From: Actinomycetota bacterium
GTDB lineage: Bacteria > Actinomycetota > Actinomycetes > S36-B12
Direction: 5' to 3'
Length of the DNA: 5,779 bases
NCBI GenBank assembly: GCA_010029945.1
Contig: RGQW01000102.1
Coordinates: 1-5,779, forward strand
Of the stretch, positions 1-5,779 are shown one piece after another. The translations under genes were made by a program, and so were the position numbers. Below the pieces are notes generated by a model. That model had not been told where the DNA came from. It saw only the letters and a list, made by a program, of their open reading frames with translations, and ran no database searches. How positions within the stretch are numbered: the stretch's first letter is position 1; each line of letters begins with the position of its first letter.

Positions 1-1359
1 CATCTCGCGCATACCCGGACCACCCTTGGGGCCTTCGTATCGAATAACGACAACGTCACCAGCCTGAATGGTGCCGTCCTCGAGGGCATCCATGGCTGCC
101 TGCTCCCGCTCGAATACCCGTGCGGTTCCCTCGAACACCTCCACCGCCACACCCGCGTTCTTCACGACCGCACCCTCAGGAGCCAGCGAGCCCGACAGGA
201 TCGTGATGCCGCCTGTCGGAGCGATCGCGTCGTTCGACGCTTTCAGAATCGTTCCGTCCGGGTCCGGCGGATTGATGTCTGCCAGATTCTCGGCAACCGT
301 CTTACCCGTCACGGTGAGGCAGTCGCCGTGCAGCAGACCCGCATCGAGCAGGCCGCGCATAATCACTGGAACGCCACCCACACGATCGACGTCGCTCATC
401 ACGTACCGACCGAAGGGCTTGACGTCCGCCAGCAGCGGCACCTTCGAGCCGATGCGGTGGAAGTCCTCTATGTGCAGGTCGACCTCGGCTTCATGGGCGA
501 TCGCCAACAGATGCAGAACCGCATTGGTCGAGCCACCGAAGGCCATGATCACCGCGATGGCGTTCTCCAGAGATTGCCGCGTGATGATGTCGCGCGCGGT
601 AATGCCGAGGCGGAGCAACTCGACCACGGCCTCACCACTTTTGCGTGCGTACGTGTCTCGACGGCGATCGACGGCAGGCGGAGCCGCTGACCCGGGCAGC
701 GACATTCCCATCGCTTCGGCGGCACTCGCCATCGTGTTGGCGGTGTACATGCCACCGCAGGCACCTTCACCAGGACAAATGGCTCGCTCGATGCGGTCGA
801 CGTCTTCTCGAGACATCAAGCCTCGCGCGCACGCACCCACGGCTTCAAATGCGTCGATGATGGTGACGTCCTTCTCCGAACCGTCGCTGAGCTTCACGTG
901 GCCGGGAAGAATGGAGCCGGCGTACACGAACACCGACGACACGTCGAGCCGAGCCGACGCCATCAACATGCCCGGCAGCGACTTATCGCAGCCAGCGAAG
1001 GTGACCATGCCGTCGAGCCTTTCCGCTTCGACAACCGCCTCGACCGAGTCCGCGATGATCTCGCGACTGACCAGCGAGAAGTGCATGCCCTCATGCCCCA
1101 TGGAGATGCCGTCGGAGACCGAGATGGTTCCGAATTCCAGTGGGTAGCCACCGGCGGCGTGGACGCCCTCCTTGGCTGATGTCGCCAGTCGCTCCAGCGA
1201 CAAATTGCACGGCGTAATTTCGTTCCAGCTCGATGCGATGGCCACCTGCGGCTTGGCGAAGTCTTCATCGCCCATACCGACTGCACGCAACATGCCACGG
1301 GCCGCAGCCCGTTCGAGCCCATCGGTTACCTGGCGACTGCGGGGTTTGATGTCTGGCAT
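1..1359 (-). CDS. ilvD: Dihydroxy-acid dehydratase (IlvD), 3' end outside window
   Basis: Dehydrates 2,3-dihydroxy-isovalerate and 2,3-dihydroxy-3-methylvalerate to the 2-keto acids that lead to valine, leucine and isoleucine; cytosolic. The frame is open from the ATG at 1359-1357 to the window edge, giving 453 residues; family members are about 560-575, so roughly the last 110, including the usual GRFSGG region, lie outside. Three cysteines match the [2Fe-2S] ligands: C51 in ITPCN, C124 in FAGCDKS (followed by K126, the lysine carbamylated in this family) and C201 in GEGACGGMYTANTM. Other family signatures are GTISVSDGISMGHEGM (77-92), AFGGSTNAVLHL (273-284) and YEGPKGGPGM (441-450). The start is well bounded: an in-frame TAG lies four codons upstream (1371-1369) with no other start between. 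As I recall it, the M. tuberculosis protein carries about 14 more N-terminal residues. The gene begins 23 nt after the dehydrogenase stop. Identity is firm; organism-level placement is inference. Confidence 0.97.
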   Translation of the reverse strand, partial: MPDIKPRSRQVTDGLERAAARGMLRAVGMGDEDFAKPQVAIASSWNEITPCNLSLERLATSAKEGVHAAGGYPLEFGTISVSDGISMGHEGMHFSLVSREIIADSVEAVVEAERLDGMVTFAGCDKSLPGMLMASARLDVSSVFVYAGSILPGHVKLSDGSEKDVTIIDAFEAVGACARGLMSREDVDRIERAICPGEGACGGMYTANTMASAAEAMGMSLPGSAAPPAVDRRRDTYARKSGEAVVELLRLGITARDIITRQSLENAIAVIMAFGGSTNAVLHLLAIAHEAEVDLHIEDFHRIGSKVPLLADVKPFGRYVMSDVDRVGGVPVIMRGLLDAGLLHGDCLTVTGKTVAENLADINPPDPDGTILKASNDAIAPTGGITILSGSLAPEGAVVKNAGVAVEVFEGTARVFEREQAAMDALEDGTIQAGDVVVIRYEGPKGGPGMREM

Positions 1360-1365
1360 AACCGA

Positions 1366-1371
1366 ACCCTA
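1366..1371 (-). promoter_or_regulatory. Possible -10 element for a leaderless ilvD transcript (or weak SD)
   Basis: On the minus strand the hexamer TAGGGT fits the actinobacterial -10 pattern TANNNT and ends 6 nt before the A of the ilvD ATG. That spacing would put the transcription start at or next to the start codon, the arrangement of leaderless mRNAs that are common in mycobacteria and relatives. No good TTGACA-like -35 sits 17-18 nt upstream. The same bases contain AGGG 7 nt before the ATG, which could instead serve as a weak ribosome binding site for operon read-through. The sequence cannot separate the two readings. Confidence 0.35.
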
Positions 1372-1382
1372 GTCCGCAGAAT

Positions 1383-2276
1383 TCAGCCGGAAGCCACCAC
1401 GTTGCGCAGCGGTTGATCGTTCCGCCACCGTTCCACTTGCTCACCGATCAACTGCTGCGCCAGACGCGGAAACGCGTCGGTGTCACCACCGATGTGTGGA
1501 GTGATGAAGACACCCGGAGTCGACCACAGCGGGTGGGTCTCGGGCAACGGCTCCGGCTCGGTGACATCGAGCGCGAATTCGAGGCGCCCTGCATGCCGAA
1601 GGATGTCCTCGGTGACCGCTACCGATCCGCGGGAGACGTTGACCACCAGCGAGCCGTCAGAAAGTCGCGACAGAAAATCATCGTTGACCATGCCCGCCGT
1701 CTCATCCGTCAGCGGAACCGCGAGGATCACGACGTCGGTGCGCGGCAAGATGTCGTGAAGATCGGTAATCGGGGTAACGCCCGGGCGCCGGGTGCGAGCC
1801 AGCACGGTGGTAGAGCAACCGAAAGGCTCCAAGGTGCGTGCAATGGCCGTTCCCACTCCCCCGGCACCGATGATCACCACGCGCGCTTGTTGCAACGAGC
1901 GACCGCGCCGATGACCCCATGTCCCCTCGACCATGTCTCGGGCCGCTCGATCGAGTCCACGCCACACGGTGATGATCGAGCCGACAGCAAGTTCGGCGGT
2001 GCTTTGCTCGTGCACTCCCGCCGCGTTACACAAAGTCACGCCGGTCGGCAGGTGCGGCACCACGGCATCAAAACCCACCGTCGGCAGTTGAACGACATCG
2101 AGTCGTGGCATGCGCGCCATCCAGTGCGCGTTCGGGTGCTCGATATAGGCAGGAACGAAAAACCCCACGCGCTCGAGAACCTCAGCTTCGGGTTCATGGC
2201 CTTCCCGGTACCCGAGAGCCCCCTGCGTGTCGACAGGAAGGAGATAGTCGGGCGCGAAGACGAGGGGCTCAGCCAT
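1383..2276 (-). CDS. D-isomer-specific 2-hydroxyacid dehydrogenase, probably NADP(H)-linked
   Basis: 297-residue cytosolic oxidoreductase of the D-2-hydroxyacid dehydrogenase family, which interconverts 2-keto acids and D-2-hydroxy acids; the substrate is not known. The Rossmann nucleotide-binding loop is GAGGVG (137-142). Catalytic residues by family pattern are R216 in NVSRGS, E242 in DVTEPEPLP and H261 in TPHIGG. The flanking substrate-binding domain is made of about residues 1-105 and 265-297. After the second Rossmann strand, where NAD-specific members carry Asp, the sequence reads VLARTRR (R161, R163, R164), which points to NADP(H), as in GhrA-type glyoxylate/hydroxypyruvate reductases. 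It is slightly shorter than typical members (about 310-330) but nothing essential is missing. The ATG at 2276 overlaps the gatB stop by 8 nt. GGAG motifs lie 3 and 13 nt upstream, neither well placed, so translation probably depends on coupling to gatB. Family is certain; calling it glyoxylate reductase, SerA-like or a branched-chain keto-acid reductase would be guessing. Confidence 0.92.
   Translation of the reverse strand: MAEPLVFAPDYLLPVDTQGALGYREGHEPEAEVLERVGFFVPAYIEHPNAHWMARMPRLDVVQLPTVGFDAVVPHLPTGVTLCNAAGVHEQSTAELAVGSIITVWRGLDRAARDMVEGTWGHRRGRSLQQARVVIIGAGGVGTAIARTLEPFGCSTTVLARTRRPGVTPITDLHDILPRTDVVILAVPLTDETAGMVNDDFLSRLSDGSLVVNVSRGSVAVTEDILRHAGRLEFALDVTEPEPLPETHPLWSTPGVFITPHIGGDTDAFPRLAQQLIGEQVERWRNDQPLRNVVASG
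2269..2276 (-). promoter_or_regulatory. 8-nt stop/start overlap gatB-dehydrogenase
   Basis: The minus strand reads ATGGCTGA: the dehydrogenase ATG (2276-2274) precedes the gatB TGA (2271-2269) in another frame. With no well-spaced Shine-Dalgarno sequence upstream (GGAG at 2283-2280 is only 3 nt away and GGAG at 2293-2290 is 13 nt away), ribosomes finishing gatB are the likely source of initiation. The overlap is direct observation; coupling is inference. Confidence 0.6.
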
Positions 2277-3789
2277 CGACTCCGAGATGCTCCAGCAGAA
2301 GAGTCCGCACCTTCGCGGCGTCGGCCTGACCTTTCGTCGCCTTCATCACAGCACCGACGATCGCACCCGCGGCCTGAACTTTGCCGCCTTGGATCTTCTC
2401 GGCAACATCCGGTTGATCGGCCAGGGCTTGCTCGATCGCTGCGAGCAACGTGGAGTCATCACCAACCACCACGAGCCCTCGGGCCTGAACAACGGCGTCG
2501 ACATCGCCTTCGCCCGCGATCACACCTTCGAACACCTGACGCGCGAGCTTGTCGGTCAAGCTGCCGTCGGCGATCAACTCCTCGACGCGGGCGATGTGCG
2601 CCGCCGTCACCGGAAGGTCCGTCAAGGGGATTCCTTGCTCGTTGGCGATCCGGGTGAACTCTCCGGTCCACCACTTGCGGGCGGCCGCCTGATCGACGCC
2701 GTGATCGATGGTCGACTCCACCAGATCGAGTGCCTCGGCGTTGACCAACGTCTGCATGTCGAGGTCGCTGATGTTCCACTGAGCCTGCAGTCGGGCGCGC
2801 CGCACCGATGGCACCTCAGGCAGCGTTCCGCGAAGCTCCTCGACCCAGTCCGCCGTCGGTGCCACCGGAACCAAATCGGGTTCGGGGAAGTAGCGGTAGT
2901 CCTCCGCATGCTCCTTCGACCGTCCCGACGTGGTCTCACCGGTGTCCTCATGGAAGTGCCGGGTTTCCTGCACCACTCGACCGCCGCTCGAGAGCACTGC
3001 GGCCTGGCGTTCAATCTCGAAACGGACGGCGCGCTCCACGCTGCGTAGCGAGTTGACGTTCTTGGTCTCCGATCGCGTTCCCCACGGTTCCCCGGGCGGA
3101 GCCAGGGAGACATTCACATCGCACCGCAACGATCCTTGATCCATTCGAACGTCCGAGACTCCGAGTGCTCGCATGAGGTCACGCAGCTCGGTGACGTAGG
3201 CCCGCGCCACTAATGGTGCGAGTTCACCGGCACCAACGATCGGTTTCGTCACGATTTCGATCAACGGAATCCCGGCACGGTTGTAATCGACCAGGGAATA
3301 GTCAGCGCCGTGAATGCGTCCGGTGTCACCACCCGCGTGTGTCAACTTTCCGGTGTCTTCTTCCATGTGGACGCGTTCGATCTCCACGCGGAATTCGCGC
3401 GGACCATCGTCCGTGGCGACGACGACGTCGAGGTAGCCTTCGACACACAAGGGCTCGTCGTATTGGCTCACCTGATAGTCCTTCGGCATATCGGGATAGA
3501 AGTAGTTCTTCCGCGCAAACCGGCACCACGACGCGATCGAGCAGTTCAGCGATAGGCCCATTCGGATCGTCGACTCGATAGCCGACGCGTTCACCACTGG
3601 CATAGATCCCGGCAAACCCAGGCAGACCGGGCAGACATGCGTGTTGGGATCGCCTCCGAACTCCGCCGAGCAGGAACAGAACATCTTGGACGCGGTCCCC
3701 AATTCCACGTGCGTCTCGAGCCCCAGTACCGGCTCGAACGCAGCCAACGCGTCCTCGAACTTCATCCGTTCGATGGCTGAGGCGCTCAT
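2269..3789 (-). CDS. gatB: Asp/Glu-tRNA(Asn/Gln) amidotransferase subunit B (GatB)
   Basis: 506 residues, the usual length. GatB is the tRNA-binding and kinase subunit of GatCAB: it phosphorylates the side chain of mischarged Glu-tRNA(Gln) or Asp-tRNA(Asn), then transfers ammonia received from GatA. The cradle domain (about 20-300) carries GLETHVELGT (23-32), a four-cysteine zinc site C38-x-C40 and C53-x2-C56 (CPVCLGLPGSMPV), RKNYFYPDMPKDYQ (93-106), MEEDTGK (142-148), DYNRAGIPLIEIV (168-180), RCDVNVSL (222-229), KNVNSLRSVERAV (243-255) and DYRYFPEPDLVPV (297-309). A helical region and a YqeY-like tail (about 355-503) follow, ending in KVQAAGAIVGAVMKATKG (470-487). The ATG at 3789 overlaps the gatA TGA as ATGA and has a strong GAGGAGG upstream. 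Mycobacteria have pfkA between gatA and gatB; here the two touch. No anomaly seen. Confidence 0.98.
   Translation of the reverse strand: MSASAIERMKFEDALAAFEPVLGLETHVELGTASKMFCSCSAEFGGDPNTHVCPVCLGLPGSMPVVNASAIESTIRMGLSLNCSIASWCRFARKNYFYPDMPKDYQVSQYDEPLCVEGYLDVVVATDDGPREFRVEIERVHMEEDTGKLTHAGGDTGRIHGADYSLVDYNRAGIPLIEIVTKPIVGAGELAPLVARAYVTELRDLMRALGVSDVRMDQGSLRCDVNVSLAPPGEPWGTRSETKNVNSLRSVERAVRFEIERQAAVLSSGGRVVQETRHFHEDTGETTSGRSKEHAEDYRYFPEPDLVPVAPTADWVEELRGTLPEVPSVRRARLQAQWNISDLDMQTLVNAEALDLVESTIDHGVDQAAARKWWTGEFTRIANEQGIPLTDLPVTAAHIARVEELIADGSLTDKLARQVFEGVIAGEGDVDAVVQARGLVVVGDDSTLLAAIEQALADQPDVAEKIQGGKVQAAGAIVGAVMKATKGQADAAKVRTLLLEHLGVDG
3786..3789 (-). promoter_or_regulatory. ATGA overlap gatA stop / gatB start
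   Basis: The minus strand reads ATGA: the gatB ATG (3789-3787) shares two bases with the gatA TGA (3788-3786). This is the classic arrangement for termination-reinitiation and fits a need for matched amounts of two subunits of one complex. Confidence 0.75.
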
Positions 3790-5294
3790 AGGGCAGGGAC
3801 CTCCTCGATCAGTGCGTGTCCACGCTTGTCGAGGAGCGCCTGTTCGAGAGCGGCGCCCACCCGATAGAGGCGATCATCTGTCTGCGCGGGGGCCATGATC
3901 TGCAGGCCTACCGGAAGGTCGTCCTCGCGAGCCAGGCCGATGGGCACGGACATCGCACAGTTGCCAGCGAGGTTGACCGGGATGGTGGCGATGTCGTTCA
4001 AATACATCGCCAAAGGATCATCGACTTTCTCACCGATCTTGAAGGCGGTGGTGGGCGTGGTCGGCGAAACGAGGACGTCCACCGTTTCGAACGCTGCGGC
4101 GAAATCGCGAGAAATCAACGTACGAACTTTCTGCGCTTGGCCGTAGTAGGCGTCGTAGTACCCGCTCGACAGCGCGTAGGTCCCCAGCATGATTCGACGC
4201 TTCACTTCGGCTCCGAAGCCGACCTCACGTGTTCGGGACATGACCTCTTCGACGGAGGCCTCGCCGTTATCGCCGGCACGAAGTCCATAGCGCATGCCAT
4301 CGAAGCGAGCGAGATTGCTCGATGCTTCCGACGGCAAGATCAAGTAGTAAGCGCCGAGGGCGTAGTCGAAGTGGGGACAGGAGACCTCGACCACCTCAGC
4401 ACCCAAATCCGTCAGCATCGCGACGGCCTTGTCGAAGCTTTCTCGCACGCCCGGCTGGTAGCCCTCTCCTGATAGCTCTCGGACAAGCCCGATGCGCATC
4501 CCGCGAATATCACCGTTGCCCGCACCCGCAACCACGTCGGGGACCGGCGCATTGATCGACGTGGAGTCGCGCGGGTCGTATCCGGCAATCACCTCGTGCA
4601 AAAGGGCCGCATCCATGACACTCCGTGCGCACGGACCTGCTTGGTCCAGCGATGACGCGAGTGCGACGAGCCCGTAGCGAGACACCGCGCCATAGGTCGG
4701 CTTCACCCCGACCGTGCCGGTCACCGATGCCGGCTGCCGGATCGATCCACCCGTGTCGGTACCGATGGCCAGGGGCGCCTCGAACGCCGCGAGGGCGGCC
4801 GCCGATCCACCGCCCGATCCCCCGGGAATGCGCTCGACATCCCACGGATTGCGGGTCGGTCCATATCCGCTGTGCTCCGTCGAGGAGCCCATGGCGAACT
4901 CATCCATGTTGGTCTTGCCGAGAATGACGACATCGGCTGCACGCAACCGTTCGACGATCGTTGAGTCATACGGAGGGCGCCAACCCTCCAGGATGCGAGA
5001 TCCGCAGGTGGTCGGGACCCCTCGCATCGTCAACACATCCTTCAACGCCAGCGGAACCCCGGCGAGGCGACCGAGTTCTTCACCCGCGGCACGACGACGA
5101 TCCACGTCCTGCGCGGTGGCGAGGGCGGCGTCGGCATCTACGTGCAAGAAAGCGTGGATCGTCCCATCGACCGCCGAGATTCGATTCAGGCACGCCTGGG
5201 TGACTTCGACCGACGTAATGTCTCCCGCGCTGAGGGCACTGCTCAGCGTGGCGGCATCTTGCCGAACCAGATCGGCTTCAGAGGTCACCGACAT
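3786..5294 (-). CDS. gatA: Asp/Glu-tRNA(Asn/Gln) amidotransferase subunit A (GatA)
   Basis: 502 residues. GatA is the glutaminase subunit of GatCAB: it hydrolyses glutamine and passes ammonia to GatB through an internal channel. It belongs to the amidase-signature family, whose triad is visible: K85 in ALKD, cis-Ser S160 in PGGSGGGSAAA and nucleophile S184 in GTDTGGSIRQPA. Further family blocks are GKTNMDEFAMGSSTEHSGYG (126-145), SRYGLVALASSLDQAGP (205-221), DPRDSTS (240-246), YYLILPSEASSNLARFDGMR (316-335), KRRIMLGTYALSSGYYDAYY (365-384) and LVSPTTPTTAF (408-418). The frame stays open 26 codons further upstream, but those codons overlap gatC and look unlike GatA; the ATG at 5294, 1 nt after the gatC stop and 6 nt after a GAGG motif, gives an N-terminus of normal length. 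It overlaps gatB by 4 nt. All residues expected for activity are present. Confidence 0.98.
   Translation of the reverse strand: MSVTSEADLVRQDAATLSSALSAGDITSVEVTQACLNRISAVDGTIHAFLHVDADAALATAQDVDRRRAAGEELGRLAGVPLALKDVLTMRGVPTTCGSRILEGWRPPYDSTIVERLRAADVVILGKTNMDEFAMGSSTEHSGYGPTRNPWDVERIPGGSGGGSAAALAAFEAPLAIGTDTGGSIRQPASVTGTVGVKPTYGAVSRYGLVALASSLDQAGPCARSVMDAALLHEVIAGYDPRDSTSINAPVPDVVAGAGNGDIRGMRIGLVRELSGEGYQPGVRESFDKAVAMLTDLGAEVVEVSCPHFDYALGAYYLILPSEASSNLARFDGMRYGLRAGDNGEASVEEVMSRTREVGFGAEVKRRIMLGTYALSSGYYDAYYGQAQKVRTLISRDFAAAFETVDVLVSPTTPTTAFKIGEKVDDPLAMYLNDIATIPVNLAGNCAMSVPIGLAREDDLPVGLQIMAPAQTDDRLYRVGAALEQALLDKRGHALIEEVPAL
3800..3806 (-). promoter_or_regulatory. gatB Shine-Dalgarno sequence
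   Basis: GAGGAGG on the minus strand, 10 nt before the gatB ATG and inside the last codons of gatA. It is the strongest ribosome binding site in the window and supports the ATG at 3789 over the in-frame Met at residue 9. Confidence 0.75.
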
Positions 5295-5295
5295 G

Positions 5296-5592
5296 TCAGT
5301 CCTCGTCCAGAATGCGCGGAACGCGGAAGCGGTCGTCTTCCCACGAGGGCGCTCCGGCCTGCACATCCGCACGGTCCAAACCTGGGCGGGCCACGTCTTC
5401 GCGGAAGACGTTGGTCATGGGAACCGGGTGCGAGGTCGGGGGGATGTCGTCCGCAGCTACTTCCGAGACACGTTCGACGGCTTCGACGATCGCGGACAGT
5501 TGGTCGGTGTAGTGCGCGGTTTCCTCGTCTGTCAGCTCCAGGCGGGCCAGGTGGGCGAGGTGCTGCACCTGTTCGCGGGTGATGTGGGCCAT
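5296..5592 (-). CDS. gatC: Asp/Glu-tRNA(Asn/Gln) amidotransferase subunit C (GatC)
   Basis: 98 residues, the normal size for this small subunit, which wraps around the GatA-GatB interface and stabilises the amidotransferase. The N-terminal part (1-45) is helical with ITREQVQHLAHLARLELTDEE (4-24), matching the family's VxxxAxLARLxLxxEE pattern. The middle has NVFRED (61-66), the counterpart of the usual N-x-x-RED block, and the end carries RFRVPRILDED (88-98), the conserved FRVPRI tail. The frame extends 26 codons upstream into ligA, but the ATG at 5592 gives the canonical N-terminus and has AAGGA 7 nt before it. It starts 4 nt after the ligA stop and ends 1 nt before gatA. Identity is firm from sequence and from position at the head of gatCAB. 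Confidence 0.97.
   Translation of the reverse strand: MAHITREQVQHLAHLARLELTDEETAHYTDQLSAIVEAVERVSEVAADDIPPTSHPVPMTNVFREDVARPGLDRADVQAGAPSWEDDRFRVPRILDED
5301..5304 (-). promoter_or_regulatory. gatA Shine-Dalgarno sequence
   Basis: GAGG on the minus strand, 6 nt before the gatA ATG at 5294 and within the final gatC codons. It fixes the gatA start against the longer open frame reaching 5372. Confidence 0.65.
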
Positions 5593-5596
5593 GGCC

Positions 5597-5779
5597 TCAT
5601 CCTTGCAGGACGCCGTCGAGCCCTTGTTCGAGGAGCCGGTCGAAGGACTCCGCGGGGACGACCGGCACACCTAGAGATTCCGCCTTGTCCAGTTTCGACC
5701 CTGCGCTCTGACCGGCAATAACGGCGCTTGTCTTGCCTGACACAGAGCCCGTCACCTTGGCGCCGCGAGCGGCGGCCGC
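5597..5779 (-). CDS. ligA: NAD+-dependent DNA ligase (LigA), C-terminal BRCT end only
   Basis: Only the last 60 codons plus the TGA are in the window; the gene continues past the high-coordinate edge. LigA seals nicks in replication and repair using NAD+. The visible part is most of the C-terminal BRCT domain: RGAKVTGSVSGKTSAVIAG (5-23), then GSKLDKAESLGVPVV (27-41) and a final SFDRLLEQG helix (45-53), which follow the LigA BRCT pattern (GGKVTGSVSKKT..VVAG..GSKLxKAxxLGV). The catalytic adenylation domain, OB fold and zinc finger lie outside, so activity cannot be judged. The ligA-gatC adjacency also supports the call. Another BRCT protein is possible from 60 residues alone but unlikely. Confidence 0.9.
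   Translation of the reverse strand, partial: AAAARGAKVTGSVSGKTSAVIAGQSAGSKLDKAESLGVPVVPAESFDRLLEQGLDGVLQG
5600..5604 (-). promoter_or_regulatory. gatC Shine-Dalgarno sequence touching the ligA stop
   Basis: AAGGA on the minus strand, 7 nt before the gatC ATG. It directly precedes the ligA TGA (5599-5597), so the site lies inside the last ligA codons and a ribosome terminating on ligA covers it. Confidence 0.7.

Noticed and set aside
68..1147. Long plus-strand open frame (359 codons) opposite ilvD
   Set aside because: It is antisense to a clearly conserved IlvD. Its product is Ser/Arg/Pro-rich low-complexity sequence with no family resemblance, as expected from the complement of GC-rich coding DNA.
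1360..1382. Terminator or attenuator between the dehydrogenase and ilvD
   Set aside because: Only 23 nt with no inverted repeat or T-run; there is no room for a leader peptide or hairpin.
1413..2657. Long plus-strand open frame (414 codons) opposite the dehydrogenase and the end of gatB
   Set aside because: Arg/His-rich product without a recognisable domain, spanning two conserved minus-strand genes; a frame shadow.
2287..3048. Plus-strand open frame (253 codons) opposite gatB
   Set aside because: Shadow of the gatB coding frame; no domain and no ribosome binding context that would outweigh the conserved GatB.
5295..5372. N-terminal extension of gatA from the upstream ATG at 5372
   Set aside because: The extra 26 residues are Arg-rich, overlap gatC and do not look like GatA; the start at 5294 has a spaced GAGG and gives the normal N-terminus.
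5593..5670. N-terminal extension of gatC from the upstream ATG at 5670
   Set aside because: It would overlap the ligA BRCT coding region and add a Ser-rich stretch absent from GatC; the ATG at 5592 gives the standard 98-residue protein.
4714..5721. Plus-strand open frame (335 codons) opposite gatA, gatC and the ligA end
   Set aside because: It crosses three conserved genes on the other strand and its product has no recognisable pattern.
5772..5779. NotI site GCGGCCGC exactly at the window edge, suggesting a cloning junction
   Set aside because: The same octamer occurs inside gatB (near 2681) and gatA (near 4794), and here it encodes part of an Ala/Arg run in ligA, so it is explained by GC-rich coding sequence.

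Overview
The window is one solid block of six genes, all on the minus strand, read from high to low coordinates: ligA (only its 3' end is inside), gatC, gatA, gatB, a D-2-hydroxyacid dehydrogenase gene, and ilvD (runs off the low-coordinate edge, so its C-terminus is missing). Nearly every base is coding. The gaps and overlaps are 4 nt (ligA-gatC), 1 nt (gatC-gatA), a 4-nt overlap (gatA-gatB), an 8-nt overlap (gatB-dehydrogenase) and 23 nt (dehydrogenase-ilvD). No stretch longer than 300 bases lacks a gene. I see no RNA gene, mobile element, CRISPR array, repeat family or clear terminator.

The organism is most likely an actinobacterium, probably of the Mycobacteriales (Rhodococcus/Gordonia/Williamsia/Mycobacterium side). 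From memory, GatA, GatB and IlvD resemble their mycobacterial counterparts closely along their whole lengths. Base composition is moderately GC-rich (about 60% by eye), which argues against the highest-GC genera. The layout differs from Mycobacterium tuberculosis, where pfkA lies between gatA and gatB, an extra gene lies between ligA and gatC, and ilvD is elsewhere. I cannot name genus or species.

GatC, GatA and GatB form the tRNA-dependent amidotransferase that corrects Glu-tRNA(Gln) (and, where needed, Asp-tRNA(Asn)) to the amidated forms. All three look complete: the GatA Ser-cisSer-Lys triad and the four-cysteine zinc site of GatB are present. LigA is the NAD+-dependent replicative DNA ligase. 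IlvD makes the 2-keto acid precursors of valine/leucine and isoleucine. The dehydrogenase between gatB and ilvD is the only gene of unassigned role. It has an intact catalytic Arg-Glu-His set and a cofactor loop rich in arginine that suggests NADP(H).

This is an ordinary housekeeping region, and I found no convincing undescribed system. The observations most worth checking are a possible leaderless internal promoter directly at the ilvD start, the NADP-type dehydrogenase placed next to the enzyme that makes 2-keto acids, and the chain of stop/start junctions that suggests translational coupling from ligA to the dehydrogenase.
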